Positions 42,380 to 54,229 are shown, counted from the first letter of the stretch. The stretch is DNA of 64,000 nucleotides from Doryteuthis pealeii (GCA_023376005.1 CM042138.1:98745276-98809275); one strand, 5' to 3'. Numbers and translations are program-made. Notes: generated from the sequence alone by a model not told the origin.

Positions 42380-42620
42380 AAACCAGGAAGCTAGTGGTTC
42401 CTAGGCGGATTCTCTACCGACTGAGCTAAACCGGCCTTCGCCAACTTATTGTATGAGTAGCACAGCTTGAATCTGTCCGGTAAAGTAGGGAGGTGATATA
42501 GTGTGTAGTTCCACCCCAAGACACAAAACAATCTCCTGGTCTAGACCTACTAAAAAGGAGATAGACTCCCTCGCTGTACGGCTGATACCGACAATAGGCC
42601 ATCCTGGTGATTTTACTTTA
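42380..42620 (+). mobile_element. SINE family C with inverted tRNA-like head
   Basis: The body (TTCGCCAACTTATTGTATGA, GTAGCACAGC, CGGTAAAGTAGGGAGG, AGACTCCCTCGCTG, GGCTGATACCGAC) is in plus orientation. The adjoining head is the reverse complement of a family C head: AGGCGGATTCTCTACCGACT, GAGCTAAACCGGCC. Compare 50829-51048, where head and body agree. Either a local inversion or a junction of two copies. Confidence 0.7.
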
Positions 42621-42789
42621 CGACTCAGTATTTGTAAAATTTAATTTTCCCAAATGACATTTATTTTTGTACTAGCAAATGCTTTTTATGCGACTTTCTA
42701 CTTGGCGATCCGTGATGCTTGAGGACGTAATTTTGCAAGCTGAGCAGTCCATGACATGCAAAACTCCACTTTGGCCCTTAATTAGGTTA

Positions 42790-43035
42790 GACAGGCGTTC
42801 AGAGAATCCCCATCCGATCAGTCGGCTGGTGACACCAAGCCCTGGCATCTATGGCGTCCACTCTGACCCGGAGAGGTATGACCTGTTTGGGTCCTATGTA
42901 TGGATTAGATAGGTGCTTAACATGAGTCTTTAAAAAGTTGAATACCTAACAAGAATGAAAAAAAACAAGCTCTTCAGCATAAAATGACCCAACAAGGGTT
43001 GACATGCCATAAAATCCAACCAATCAACTAACCAA
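42790..43035 (+). mobile_element. Interspersed repeat family B, 3' half
   Basis: GTCCACTCTGACCCGGAGAG, GGGTCCTATGTATGG, AATACCTAACAAGAATGAA, GCATAAAATGACCCAACAAG, GGTTGACATGCC end. Confidence 0.65.
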
Positions 43036-43039
43036 CTAA

Positions 43040-43215
43040 CTTCCCACAAGGCCAGAATGTGACACAAATTCGGTTTAATGTGGGTTGCTCCGCGTGATAG
43101 TTTTTAAAATTACTTAGATTCTGTCGGCATTTAGATAACAAACAATAAACCGAACCGCCCTAATCCCTTTTAGGCGAGGGGACAAGTGCTACCGCGGGAA
43201 GGCTCCTAGAACTAA
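43040..43215 (+). mobile_element. SINE-like family D fragment
   Basis: TCCCACAAGGCCAGAATGTG, ACACAAATTCGGTTTAATGT, and a GC-rich end with CTACCGCGGGAAGGCTCC similar to the 9540-9600 segment. Confidence 0.5.
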
Positions 43216-43319
43216 TTTTTGTACAAGTAGAAGCACCTAGAAAAAAATGAGACAAAATATTTAATGAAAAAATTCTGAAATATGTTTTTAGAAAGTTTCT
43301 ATGTTATCTGCCTGTTACA

Positions 43320-43450
43320 TTATTGACTCGATGCAGACTATTATCCTCATCCTGGTTGTTATACTCACGACGTTTCGGTTGCCGTGCCCTTCAGCCTTCT
43401 TTGGATGTATTTTGTTGTAGTCGGTAAACTTCGGGGAATTTCGATTCAAA
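43320..43450 (-). mobile_element. Single arm of the foldback family
   Basis: Plus strand CAGACTATTATCCTCATCCT, GGTTGTTATACTCACGACG, TTTCGGTTGCCGTG. The minus strand carries CTGAAGG, a spacer, and CCGAAACGTCGTG. Equivalent to the left arm of 14404-14740, without the partner. Confidence 0.55.
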
Positions 43451-43989
43451 TCCTTTATTTAATCAAACTGATAGGCTTTTCTTATCCTTCTGTGTTTGTC
43501 TTGGAATATCCCATATCAATTAATTCACTTTAGTATTTTCACTCTTGTAATATCATTTCTCTTTCTGCTGGAAATAATATTAATAACTATCTTCAAATAG
43601 TAATCCCCTTGACACTCAAAACACTTATTCAAACAATTGTCTCAATTTCTCAAATGAGAATTTTATTTATTATTTACATTATTGATGTTAATGGAATTGA
43701 TAAATGAAGAACTCTATTTCTGAGTTTGCAATTGCTTTCGAGATTAGATAATTGCAGGAACCTCCAAGGGAAGGCAAGAACGGTAATAACCCGCACTGAG
43801 TGGCAAAGGGTTAATAAACTGACAAAGATGAACATCGCATCGAACTAAATCCGAAATCATCGCCTTGTACAGCGTACATGGCATTCCACTGGGTTCAGCA
43901 TCTGATGATCAATAAGGATGCTATTAATAACATCACGGCATCGGATACTGAGTCTCATCGGCTCTAGAGAATATCTCCATTAAAACAAG

Positions 43990-44212
43990 CCGCCTTGTCA
44001 ACAGGGCTTAGAATAAGCTGACTGTATCCTTTCCAGTGGGTAACCTCCCAAAAATGGATGTCCTGGGTATAACACTAAACTGCATCTGGCACTAAGGCTC
44101 CAGTTCTGGGGAGTGTGGTGTATCCCTTCATTGACATTAATCCTTGGTCCACTCTGGCCCGGAGTGTTCGTACCTGTTAGAATCCCATCCATGGATCAAA
44201 TAAATCTCTTTA
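43990..44212 (+). mobile_element. Interspersed repeat family B
   Basis: CTTGTCAACAGGGCTTAGAA, TAAGCTGACTGTATCC, GATGTCCTGGGTATAACAC, GGTCCACTCTGGCCCGGAGT, TACCTGTTAGAATCCCATCC. A 13-bp GGCAAAGGGTTAA end of a piggyBac-like element lies just upstream (43802-43814). Confidence 0.7.
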
Positions 44213-44214
44213 AA

Positions 44215-44440
44215 AATTGTGTATTCAATAGGAATACTTGATACTATATAACTATAAACTATTTGTATTAATGAATAGTTACTTGAAGCTATAATTGTTT
44301 ATTAAGAATTATTATTAGTTTACTGAAACCCTATAAATGTTTGAATATTGTTAAATAGAAATAATTACTTGAAATAATGTAATAATTTGTATTAGATAGG
44401 AATATTTGAAACCATACAACTGAGTGCAAATTATTCGATA
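44215..44440 (+). repeat. Minisatellite array, ACTTGAAACCATATAA unit
   Basis: Four or five diverged units of about 50-60 bp: AATACTTGATACTATATAAC, TAGTTACTTGAAGCTATAAT, AATTACTTGAAATAATG, AATATTTGAAACCATACAAC. Confidence 0.75.
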
Positions 44441-44884
44441 TGAACCATTGATATATAGTTGCAAAAACTCTCAAGAAATAACCACACAAAAAATCAAATG
44501 AAGCGATTCCTCAAACTACAAGCATAAAATAATCTTAGACGATTTGAAATTGCGTTAAAATTAGTCAATTAACTCTTAAACCATGGAAGACTGGTACAGT
44601 TAAGTTTCCAGTTTGTTTATTTCGTCAAGCAGACTCTTTAATTTAGAGCAAACTGCATGAAAAAAATTAATCCAGCTGGCCAGTAGGATGTTGTGCAAGC
44701 TGGTAGTAGCCCTGTAATGGTGTGGGTTGTGGTCTGTTGGAATTCACCAAGGACAACCATAAAAATTAAAGTTTGTCTTGAAAAGCGACACATGCGCCAA
44801 AATTGTTGTAGGCAATTTGCACTTCTTTATTCTTGTCATGTTTTCCAGGATTTTGTTGATTGTTTTGTTATGGCTGATAGGAAA
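44441..44884. other. Spacer between inverted minisatellite arrays
   Basis: No gene. A 65-codon frame at 44693-44890 is unremarkable. Confidence 0.45.
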
Positions 44885-45168
44885 ACTTAAAACCATATAA
44901 TTATCTGGTATTAATAAATTCTACACAATTATATGGTTTCTAATATTTCAAGTAATTATATAGTTTCTGGTAACTAATAATAATAGTCTTTTTAATTATA
45001 GCTTCAAGTAACTATTTTTAATACAAATAATTTGCACATAGTTATATGGTTTCAAGTATTCCTATCTAATACTAATGATTTATACACAATTATATGGTTT
45101 CAAGTAATTATTTCTATTTAATGATAATCATTTGTCTGCATAGAATTTTATGGTTTCAGGTAACTAAT

Positions 45169-45172
<4 letters not shown>
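44885..45172 (-). repeat. Minisatellite array, inverted partner
   Basis: At least five units with ATATGGTTTCAAGTA-type cores, the complement of the array at 44215-44440. It runs into TA repeats. Confidence 0.75.
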
Positions 45173-45248
<76 letters not shown>

Positions 45249-45345
45249 TCGAGTATATGTATCTGAATATATACGTGTGTGTATATATGTGTCAGAGAGA
45301 AGGGAGAGAGAGAGAGAGAAGGGGGAGAGGGAGAGGGAGAGGGGG
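45173..45345. repeat. (TA)n-(TG)n then GA-rich microsatellite
   Basis: TA 45173-45220, TG 45221-45248, then GAGAGG repeats 45293-45345. Confidence 0.95.
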
Positions 45346-45629
45346 CAGAAAAAGAGAGTAGGCCTGGGTAAGTGGAGGAAATAAAAAGATATGAAAGGTA
45401 GATAAGTGCAGTCAGTAATATTTTAAGGTTGCTATGGTAACTTGGTGGTTAATGCCTGTGTTACAATGTCACATCAAGTTGCGAAATAGCTGACAAGTGA
45501 AAGAAGAGATGTAATATATTACCAATTATCGATTATGTCATATCACTGATGCATTTGAGTAAGTGAGCTATCGATAATTAGAAATACATCCCGTTACTCA
45601 GGTGCTTGTGCACCCCCAACAAAAAAAGA

Positions 45630-46190
45630 AGAAAGAAAGAAACAGATAAAAAGAAAAGAAAAACAACGAAAAAGAAAGAAAGAAACTAGATAAATAGAAG
45701 AAAGAGAAAACCGTTAAAAATAAAGAAAACTACTAAAAAGAAGGAATACAGCTAAAAAGAAAAGAAAACTGCTAAGACGAGAGAAGGAAAACGCTAAAAA
45801 GAAAGAAAACCGCTAAAAATAAAGAAAACGGCTAAAAGTAAAAATAAAACTGCTAAAAAGAGAGAAAGAAAACCAACAAAAAGAAGGAAAACAGCTAAAG
45901 AGAGAAAGAAAACTACTAAAAAGAAGGAATACAGCTTAAAAGAAAAGAAAACTGCTAAGACGAGAGAAAGAAAACTGCTAAAAATAAAGAAAACGGCTAA
46001 AAGTAAAAATAAAACCGCTAAAAAGAGAGAAAGAAAACCAAAAAATAGAAGGAAAACAACTAGAAATAAAACTAAAACTTCTATAACGAGAGACAGAATA
46101 ACACTAGAATGAAGAACAACCAAAAAGAAAAAGAAAACCACAAATAAGAAAGAAAATCACAATAAAAAAAAAGAAAAAAACAACAAAAAT
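45630..46190 (+). repeat. Purine minisatellite with higher-order unit of about 183 bp
   Basis: Short units of about 16-18 bp (GAAAACTGCTAAAAAGAGA and variants) are organised in a longer repeat: ACTACTAAAAAGAAGGAATA at 45729 recurs at 45912, followed by the same order of variants. Higher-order structure suggests unequal crossover. Confidence 0.85.
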
Positions 46191-46199
46191 ATTTGAAGA

Positions 46200-46885
46200 A
46201 TTTCATTTTTTTAACTTTACAAAATTGTAAATCTTTTGATGTTTATACGAGAGAGTGCAGAAAGGTTCTCATCCCAACCAAGAAAGGAATGAATAAGTAC
46301 CATGAAATGCATATCTTATCAACTTATTCATTCTGCAGTTCAACACACTTGTCACATCATTTCTAAAGTTTCTTTAACAATTCAAAAACTAATTCAACTA
46401 CTCAAAAAAATCAGTATTGGTTGGGCCAAGGACTTTTCAACCGATTGTGTTGGCTGGGAAGTCTGTAACCCGAGTACTAAGTGGTCCCGTGACTGGCAAC
46501 ATTACACTTGGACTCTTACTTGGGCTAAACTGGCGGTCAGGGTGGCCTTACCCGATTAATCAGCTGGTCATGTCAAGGCCAAGCAATAATATAATTGTCC
46601 CGACCGTATTCTTCAAATTGGTTTCATAGCAAACAATCACTCCTTTTTATCATATAGGTACAAAAAGGCAATGGCTGAGGACCAGCCACTCGTATCTATT
46701 AATACACATGTAGTTATAAAACATATTTCTGCTAATTTATCAATATACATCAAGTTAATGAAAATTATTTCTTAAACAAATCATATATTTCATATGAATT
46801 TTTGATCACGGGCGATAATATAGAATACTTAATCTAGCTTAACACTGTACCCGGTAATAGTTAGCGAAGTAAAAACAATATACCC
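46200..46885. other. No gene recognised
   Basis: Overlapping frames of 70-85 codons (46302-46629) show no family motif. Composition is ordinary. Confidence 0.4.
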
Positions 46886-47100
46886 TGGTGGATTGAATAA
46901 AGGGTTCGATGATTCGAAGTTTCTGTGAGGGCTCCCAATTACAACATGAAAACTCTCGAGTTCGACAAGAAAGTTCCCGAATTGGAAAGAAACATCCGAA
47001 GGACGTCGGTGCGGACATCGGCCAAAGAACGTTGTGTATATAACTTTAAAAATGAGGACAGTAGTCCGAAAAATCCAAATAATCCTAATCATTATATATA
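46886..47100 (+). mobile_element. Foldback-family fragment
   Basis: Shares TCGAGTTCGACAAGAAAGTT, CCCGAA, TCGGCCAAAGAACGTTGTG and AAAATGAGGACAGTAGTCCG with the right half of 14404-14740. The left arm is absent. Confidence 0.6.
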
Positions 47101-48079
47101 TAAAAAGCACAACGAAATTAACCCAGATTTTAAACTTTTGACGTTTTTTTTTTGTTGTTGTTGCTTTTTGTTATAATACAACTCAATACTAATTATAGAC
47201 ATAGTATTTGTTGCCATTTTAATAGTGTGTGATCTATTACTAAATATTATTTTTATTAAAAGTTGGATTACATTGTTGTATAAGATGTAAACAGAATCGC
47301 CACCTCTATATATAGACTTTACCAGCAGTGTTAGAAGCAGTAGCAGCAATTTCTGTTAAAAATTAGCCAATGAGAGTCAGACAAGAGGCATTTAAGAACA
47401 TGCACTGTGTGGATATTCATTAATTAGAATATTAACACCGAGGAAAGATTGCCAGATATATCTCTATATCTCGACTGGAGGTTTACTACAGACTTGAATT
47501 AACTGTAATTCAACAATGGCACGTATCTCAAAGGTTATGGGCCCTGGATTGAATGTATTTTTATGGGAATGAAGCAAAATATGAATTGTGGGAAGTAAGA
47601 TTTTTCGTGTATCTACTCTTAACAAAAAAAAAACCGCGAATCAGAATAGAATTTAAGAAGTTCTAAGATAGAACTCAAACTTATAGGTCTTATTTTCCAT
47701 ACTGACTTTTTACGTTTTTAAAATTTTCTATACTGACTTTTTACTTCGTTTTCCTACTTCGTTTCTAGCTCTTTCTGTAGAAATATTTCAGTATAAGTAT
47801 TTTGAAAAGTGACCTGTACGAAACATCGGATTTAGTAAGCAACTTGCGACCCTGTGCCTAATTAAACAAAGCTAAATAGTCCGTCCTTTTTCAAGAACGT
47901 AAAGCAAGAAAAGCAGGTCTTGTTTCCCGGCCATAGATTTTAACCAGCATAACTCAGTTATAGACAACCCTAAAACGTGACTAGATAGTAGATATACCCA
48001 TGCAATGATTCCAATTCTATTAAGTCGCGTAGCCCCTATCATTCAAGCGAAACAAGGAGCTACGCGTTATTACGTGACT
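47101..48079. other. No gene recognised
   Basis: AT-rich sequence with no recognised frame, SINE box or transposon end. Confidence 0.5.
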
Positions 48080-48363
48080 GTTGATTGGTTGGATTTCATA
48101 GCATATCAATCCTTGGGTTATTTTATGCAGAAGATATTTTTGTTAATTCATTATTATTGGGTATTAAAATTTTGATTTTAAACACATTTTTAAACTCATA
48201 TTTTTGTATTTATTTAACCCTTAGATATGACCGTAACTTGTAGTACGACTATGGGGCAGAGTGGATCTGGGAGTAATGGCAATAAAGGAGTACTCCACAC
48301 ATCTATGAGCTCCAGAACTGGAACCTCATCACTAAATGCAGCATAATGTCATACACAGGACAC

Positions 48364-48365
<2 letters not shown>
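48080..48365 (-). mobile_element. Interspersed repeat family B
   Basis: Plus strand reads GATTGGTTGGATTTCATAGC, ATATCAATCCTTGGGTTATT, TGGATCTGGGAGTAATGGCA, GAGCTCCAGAACTGGAACCT, CACAGGACAC: the complement of 35800-36110. The TA-TG tract follows at 48366-48424. Confidence 0.7.
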
Positions 48366-48424
<59 letters not shown>

Positions 48425-48684
48425 GGTGTATATATATGTGTGTGTATAAGAGAGTAAAAAGAAAGAGAGGAATCCTGGGTAAGTGATGAAAATAAAAAAA
48501 TAAACCTAGTCACTGGTATGACACAATGAGGATTTCTGCTGACGTTTGAATTTTATTAACGAGAAAAAGAAAAGTCAGAAAAAGTAATTTCGTTAAAATG
48601 TAAAACATATTAAAACCATAATATTAGATAAAGGTTGATTCTTCTGACAGAGTTTGCAAATTCAGTGAAGGTCATGGAGCTACT

Positions 48685-48818
48685 AAGTTGTGTAAAAAAA
48701 GTACCAAGTTTAAAGCTGTGTTTACCAAGATAGAAATGAAGAATAAATGGAACGTCATTTTTTCAGAATACAAGGTGTGTCAAAACTACAAAAAATCTCG
48801 ATACTTTTTTGACACACC

Positions 48819-48820
<2 letters not shown>
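48685..48820. mobile_element. MITE family T
   Basis: TTGTGTAAAAAAAGTACCAA start, ACCAAGATAGAAATGAAG body, and a terminal hairpin built from AGGTGTGTCAAAACTAC and CGATACTTTTTTGACACACC. TA repeats follow (48821-48861). Confidence 0.75.
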
Positions 48821-48862
<42 letters not shown>

Positions 48863-48954
48863 TTTATAAGTTCATACAACAACAACAACAACAACAACAA
48901 CAATTATTAAAAATCGGTGCATTTTATATGAAACTAAATGTTCAAATTACATAA

Positions 48955-49465
48955 TCTCTCCATTAATGAGATGAGTGTTTCTTTTCCTTCTAAAAAAAAG
49001 TAGGAGCGTTCTTTGCACATAAAAGTGTAAACATTTGCCGAGCTTTTAACGAACGCTGGCTGTCCGCCATCTTTTTTTCACAGAAAGTCACACTGTGCAA
49101 TCAATCTAGGATTGGTTAAATACGAATAAGAACAAATGACAAAATAAACGAATCATATAAATTGTTACGATGCTGGTAGATATGCAAGGAGTTGTATTGG
49201 GTTTGACATTCGAGCAACAACGAAGTCTTGCCGTTTGTTGAACATAGTATAATCATCGATAAAGTGGTCTGTCTAAGTGAATATGTAGCGCGCGACCTGT
49301 AGCCGCCAAAGTTACCAAACGACTTAATTTGTTCGATTAATTTAAAGCAAATAAAGTATCATTCTTTTTGCCGTTTCACGCAGAATCAACATAAAACAGT
49401 CTACAATTGACAAACCAGAAAAGGATTGGCTCAACCCTATTGCCTTATGGGTGCTAGAAGGCGGT
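48955..49465. other. No gene recognised
   Basis: A CAA-repeat (48877-48902) precedes it. No feature supported. Confidence 0.5.
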
Positions 49466-49469
49466 GGCT

Positions 49470-49760
49470 GAGGGTCTTCATGTCCTGGATATGACGTTAA
49501 ACTCTATCTGATGGTGAGGTTCCAGTTCTGAAGGTTTGGGGAATGTGGTGCACCCCTTTATCACCATTGCCCCCAGGTTCACTCTGACTCCGGATGGTAG
49601 TACCTGTTATGGTTCCATCTATGGGTTGAATAGAAAAATATATTTATAAAAAAAAAACTTAGTATCCATCAAGAATTAATTTATTTCAAAACTTTGTCGG
49701 CATTAAATTATCCACTGAGGTTGATATGCCATAAAAAAAACAAACAAAACAAACAAACCA
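49470..49760 (+). mobile_element. Interspersed repeat family B
   Basis: TGTCCTGGATATGACGTTAA, GGTGAGGTTCCAGTTCTG, GGTTCACTCTGACTCCGGAT, GTACCTGTTATGG, end GAGGTTGATATGCCATAAA. Confidence 0.7.
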
Positions 49761-50121
49761 GAGGCCGACTGAAAAATATTAAGATGTATTAAATTCTTTG
49801 CCGACTTTAAGCTGCAGTCAGAGTAAAATATTGAAATAAATTGTTTCATCTTTTTTTACCCTACCGCCATAATTTGCCGTGCTTCGATATATATTTAATC
49901 ATTAAAGTAAATGAATTTTGTGACATATTTAATCAATAAATCTTATCAATAAAATTTCGGATTACATAAACAGCTAGTTCATAATATGATAAAACGTTGT
50001 TTCGTTCCGTTTATATATTGCTTTTTTGATTCACTGTTTGTTTTTCATTCTTTCCTTGCGGCTTTCAAGCTTAATAGAGAGTGGAAAAATCATTGATTAA
50101 AAACGGACAGAACAAGCATTT

Positions 50122-50126
<5 letters not shown>

Positions 50127-50173
<47 letters not shown>

Positions 50174-50330
50174 CTTATCTCTCTATCTCTCTCGCACATA
50201 CACACACACTTTTTTATCTCTCTATCGCTCTCTCGCACACACACACACACACACACACACTCTCTCTCTCTCTCTCTCCTCTCTCTTTCTCTCTCTCACC
50301 AAGAGCTTAGTAAACATCCCAAGTATCTGA
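50127..50330. repeat. TC, CA and CTTT microsatellite cluster
   Basis: TC 50127-50158, CTTT, CACACA at 50205, CA 50238-50260, TC 50261-50298. Confidence 0.95.
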
Positions 50331-50530
50331 TAAAAAAATAACTTCGAAGTAGCATCACGCTCAATTAGAAAACCCTTACCTTGTTCCGGCACATCTAACA
50401 TGCTACCCGTACACACCACACATTGTTCTGTAAAATTTACATTGCCCTTCTCAGCCACCAAAATTTGATGACAGATCTCTAATCCAGCCTGGAGCACCCT
50501 GTTTGATTTGCTGCCATTTTGAACAACCTC
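50331..50530 (-). pseudogene. Mariner-type transposase N-terminal fragment
   Basis: Minus-strand reading with frame changes: MAANQTGCSRLD, then VIKF or ICHQILVAEKG, then a block ending FFIRYLGCLLSSW in one frame. This resembles the start of some mariner-family transposases (helix-turn-helix region of the AEK...MCxVYG type). The match depends on two frameshifts. It cannot be joined to the C-terminal mariner pieces in this window. Confidence 0.45.
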
Positions 50531-50789
50531 AAAACAAATATTTTTGTATTTTTGCTATAAACATATTCCAAACAATGCAGAATTTACATTTATGAAAAGA
50601 AATTCTAAAAAAGAAATTATTTTGCGTTTTTAACAAAGATCTCCTTATTTATTAATGACCTTCATATATACATACGAAAGGCCAAAGAAAATGAACCGGA
50701 TAGATTTTATTAATTTTAGTCTATAATTTTGAAATTGTTTCACAAATAATGCTAAACATTTACAGAATGTATGTATTTACCCAACCCCT

Positions 50790-51165
50790 ACGCAACGAGT
50801 AGGATGTGACACACTGTTAATTTTTAAGCGGCGTACAGCCGGGTCGGTAGAGCATTCACCTCGGAATCACGTATGAGTAGCACGGCTTTGGTAATCTGAT
50901 CTGTGCAGTAAATTGGGGAACTGGCGGTAGGTTTTGCGCTCCAGTTCAGCAATAACAATCTCTCTGTTCTAGCGCTAGTGAAAATGCGATAAACTCTATC
51001 ACTGTCTGGCTATCGATAATAGGCAACTCTTCCAATTTTACTTTACTTCCAGCCCGTTTTGAATTCAGTTGTTCTTCTCCTTGATTGGTTGCCTAGCCAA
51101 AGCTAAAAAGACCCTAGTTTCTCATACTATTTACCAATAGCTGGATGGAGAGGAGAAAAATGGAT
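50790..51165 (-). mobile_element. SINE family A interrupted by SINE family C
   Basis: The tail (CGAGTAGGATGTGACACACT) lies left of the nested element and the rest (GAATTCAGTTGTTCTTCTCC, TTGGTTGCCTAGCCAAAGC, CCAATAGCTGGATGG) lies right of it. The interruption is at TTTTTAAGCGG. Confidence 0.7.
50829..51048 (+). mobile_element. SINE family C nested in family A
   Basis: Head CAGCCGGGTCGGTAGAGCAT, TCACCTCGG, then body GTATGAGTAGCACGGC, CAGTAAATTGGGGAACTGG, TCTAGCGCTAGTGAAAATG, CTATCACTGTCTGG. Head and body have the same orientation. The B box is missing. Confidence 0.7.
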
Positions 51166-51169
51166 TGCA

Positions 51170-53160
51170 AGAAGCATTGTCTTAATAGAAGATATGATTT
51201 CAATCAGGAAAGAATCTCTGGGTGATGGTTGCTGGCATCCTTCCGTCTACTAAAACGATGGCATAGTGTCCAATTAAAAAAAAAAACTGCATCTGCGCGA
51301 GTGGCTGAACAGGCCAATTTTTGAATTGCAATCTCTGGTGTGGTGACTACAAACAAACAGTGATGCTTGCTGGAGATGTTGTAGTCTCTCATTCCTTCTG
51401 GCTTTCTTTTCTGTGGCAGCTTCCTTCTTCTTTTTTCACTCTTTTTCGTGCCTGGTTTGACAAGGAGGCGCCAGGCCGCTCGGTTTTCTGCACCAACCTC
51501 CCATGTATTTATGTTGATGTTGTATGACTTCATGTTCTTCTTATCAACAACACGCCATAACACGATATTTTGCTGTATTTAAGATTTTTTTCTCGTATTT
51601 TTTAACTGTCATAACCTACTAATATTTAGTGGCAGAGTTATCTAGTACAGTGCTTCTCAAACTGTTTGATGTTGCAGGATATTTTCCGATTTACCACAGA
51701 CCGTCAATACGCGGGAAATTATTGTGAAATACTAGTGTATCAATAAATCCCTTCTTTCTTCCAACATTTCAACCAATTAGCACCTCGTAAACCGCAACCA
51801 CACTCGAAATAAGTTCTACAATGTTAACAACATGAACGAAATATTTGGATAAATAGATCCTAAAAATATATTGAACTTTCTAAAAAGAACCGGTCTACTA
51901 TCAAGGATGTAGGCTCATATACCTACAAAAAATATTCACATACACACTTGAGATACAAACTTGAAGTACAAATTGTCAGCAGAAATGCTTATTTCAGCAG
52001 ATAATTAAATATGTATCGCTATACGCAATTACTAATAGAAACAAAATCTAAAATTATATCTAAATTGCTACACACATGATAACCATACAAAGAAGAAATA
52101 AAACACAAACGTTTCGGCAAAAAATAACCCAAAGGGTTGACATGCCGTAAACCCCAGCCAATCAACCATTAGCATTTGTATAATTTCATTCAATTAATGA
52201 ACCATTTTCCCCTGGAATAATACGAATATTGGAATACTAGAAACTCGCCAGGTATCGACAGTCGATGACTTGCTTACAAGCACAGGTTCGCGTGCCACCA
52301 CTTTGATTAGCGTTAGTCTAGTGCACAATAACGCAGTACTGACTTAGAATTACTAACCTAAAGCCTGTGTGCCGCTTTATTGTTCCCTAGACACAATCCC
52401 TTCCACTAGATATGGTGGGTTAGGATTAATTATTTCTAAAGAATAAAATGCTTTTAATTTAGGGATTTCAGAGAAGACCTTAAGGGCAATCACTTTGCCA
52501 TGGTTTTACAGCTTACGACCCTATTTTATATTGGTCACAGTATAAAGTCCCAATTCATAATAGTGAGAATTGAATTCACAATGGTCTGCTAGCCGAGCTT
52601 GTTTACTTTAGACTGCGTAAGGTGTTCAAAGTAATTTACTAAACTTGGTTTGGTTTGGTATGAGGCCAGGAATATGGAGCATGATGTGAACATTTGACTC
52701 ACTGACAATAGTCAGTGAGTCAACTGTAATGGTTTGTATAGTATAGATAAATTATAGCTTTTTGCCTTTTGTAATGCAATAGTATTAAGTGGATCGCCAC
52801 TATTAATTTGTGAAAGCCTTTTAAAAGATTTGTTTTACTATCACTTTCACTTTTATTTTGTATTATTGTCTATTGACTTCAGAGATTTTACTTTTACTTC
52901 AATTGCTTCTATTTTTGAAGCCTCTCTCGTATATTGAATCTTCGTGTCCTGCCGCGTCTTTTTTACCCTATTCAGGTATTGTTAGTGTTGATTACTTGGT
53001 TTAGTTTTCTCTGGTAACAATTAGTAATTATATTTTCTTCTTTTTTCATCAGTCGCATCAAGCAGATTAAAAAGAGAGAGAGATATAAAAAAGCGTGTAC
53101 TTTATGTAATTCTGATCATTTTAAGAGCGTCCTAATTTCCCTTTCTGCGCGCCAACTTGC
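51170..53160. other. Long stretch without a recognised gene
   Basis: 51640-51760 begins CAGTGCTTCTCAAACTGTTT, similar to hAT-type repeat ends, but no matching second end was found. 52100-52170 is a short family B tail (AACCCAAAGGGTTGACATGC). Frames at 51204-51563 lack motifs. Confidence 0.4.
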
Positions 53161-53168
53161 CACTGCTA

Positions 53169-53485
53169 GGAAGCGCGCTTAACGTAACGGTTATCGTCGT
53201 AGGAAATGGAATCAGTGCCCAGAGTTCAAATCATGGGCGCGGCTGTTGGCGTTTAATCTTCGTATTAATGCCTTTACTAAAGGCATATAATAATATCTTC
53301 TGCTCCTGGCTATAGGTAAAAGAAAATAAGGGAAGACAGGGTTGTTTAGCTTAGAAGAAAAAACTCATTTGGAATAGCAAGTTCTTCAACATGAAAAGTA
53401 TTCATTCAATACATCTGTAATCCCCTTAAAAATTGATTTTGTGTCACATCATGCTCATGGTGGAGGGGTTAGGTAAATACAAACT
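53169..53485 (+). mobile_element. SINE family A, full span but worn
   Basis: Head GGAAGCGCGCTTAACGTAAC, GGTTATCG, B-box GAGTTCAAATCATGG, worn body with an extra AT-rich insertion, tail TTGTGTCACATCATGCTCAT, GGAGGGGTTAGGTAAATA. Confidence 0.75.
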
Positions 53486-53639
53486 TGCCAATTCTATATT
53501 TTCTGAATTTAGAGAATTACACTGTATATCACTTTCCTACTAAAACGATAATTTTGTTTCATTACATAAAGACAAGAGTTGAATTCTAATTGACCTTTTT
53601 GGGTTGAACATTGGAAAGAAAATGAAATATCGGCATTGC

Positions 53640-53945
53640 AGACTATATAATTCTTGCGTCCTGAAGTTATAGCGCTTCCTGTAACTGTGAAATCCAATGT
53701 TCAGAAAACAGCCTCGACCACAGATGTCACATGTGAAGGCTTTTGTTTGCAGATGTGACGGTGCTTTGTTGTCGTCGCTTTCTTCTGGACCTCTTGGCTT
53801 CATGGTGTTGCACCAGGGTGACTTCAGACATAAACAGTCTGCTACGGGGAGCCTGCCGCCACGGAGGGCGGTCCTAAGCCAAATTTTCCTAGCTGGAAGG
53901 GGTAATGCCAAAGCACCTGAGATCATTCTTGCAGACATTTGTTAA
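53640..53945 (-). pseudogene. LINE-type C-terminal zinc-finger fragment
   Basis: A minus-strand frame of 132 codons contains a FTCDICGRGCFLNIGFHSY segment. It resembles the single Cys2His2-like finger (CxxC...IGL.SH.R) at the C-terminus of several animal LINE polyproteins; the second His is replaced by Tyr. Upstream of the finger: LRTALRGGRLPVADCL. It is unrelated to the (TAA)n-tailed family. A host zinc-finger gene is less likely because only one worn finger is present. Confidence 0.5.
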
Positions 53946-54229
53946 ATTTATTAAAATAAAATGAAATAGTGGACAAATAAAAGTAATGGGCAAATGTTTA
54001 TGAATCAAAATTTCCAAGGAACCCATTTATGACCTTTAAATAACCTACGTTAAAAATGATTTAATATTTTTTAGACTTTGGACAAACACGTCAAAGCGAA
54101 AAGGAAATATACTTTGGAGGAGTATTAATTTGGCAGAATAAAACTAGATAAAATGAATTAATACAGTTTAACATGGATTTTTGCTTCTAGCTATGGAAGT
54201 ATGCATGTATCTGATATTTATACTAGTAA

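Noticed and set aside
51640..51760. hAT transposon end
   Set aside because: One end-like sequence only; no inverted partner or 8-bp duplication could be found.
53640..53945. Host C2H2 zinc-finger gene
   Set aside because: Only one finger, with the second His replaced, in the arrangement typical of LINE C-termini.
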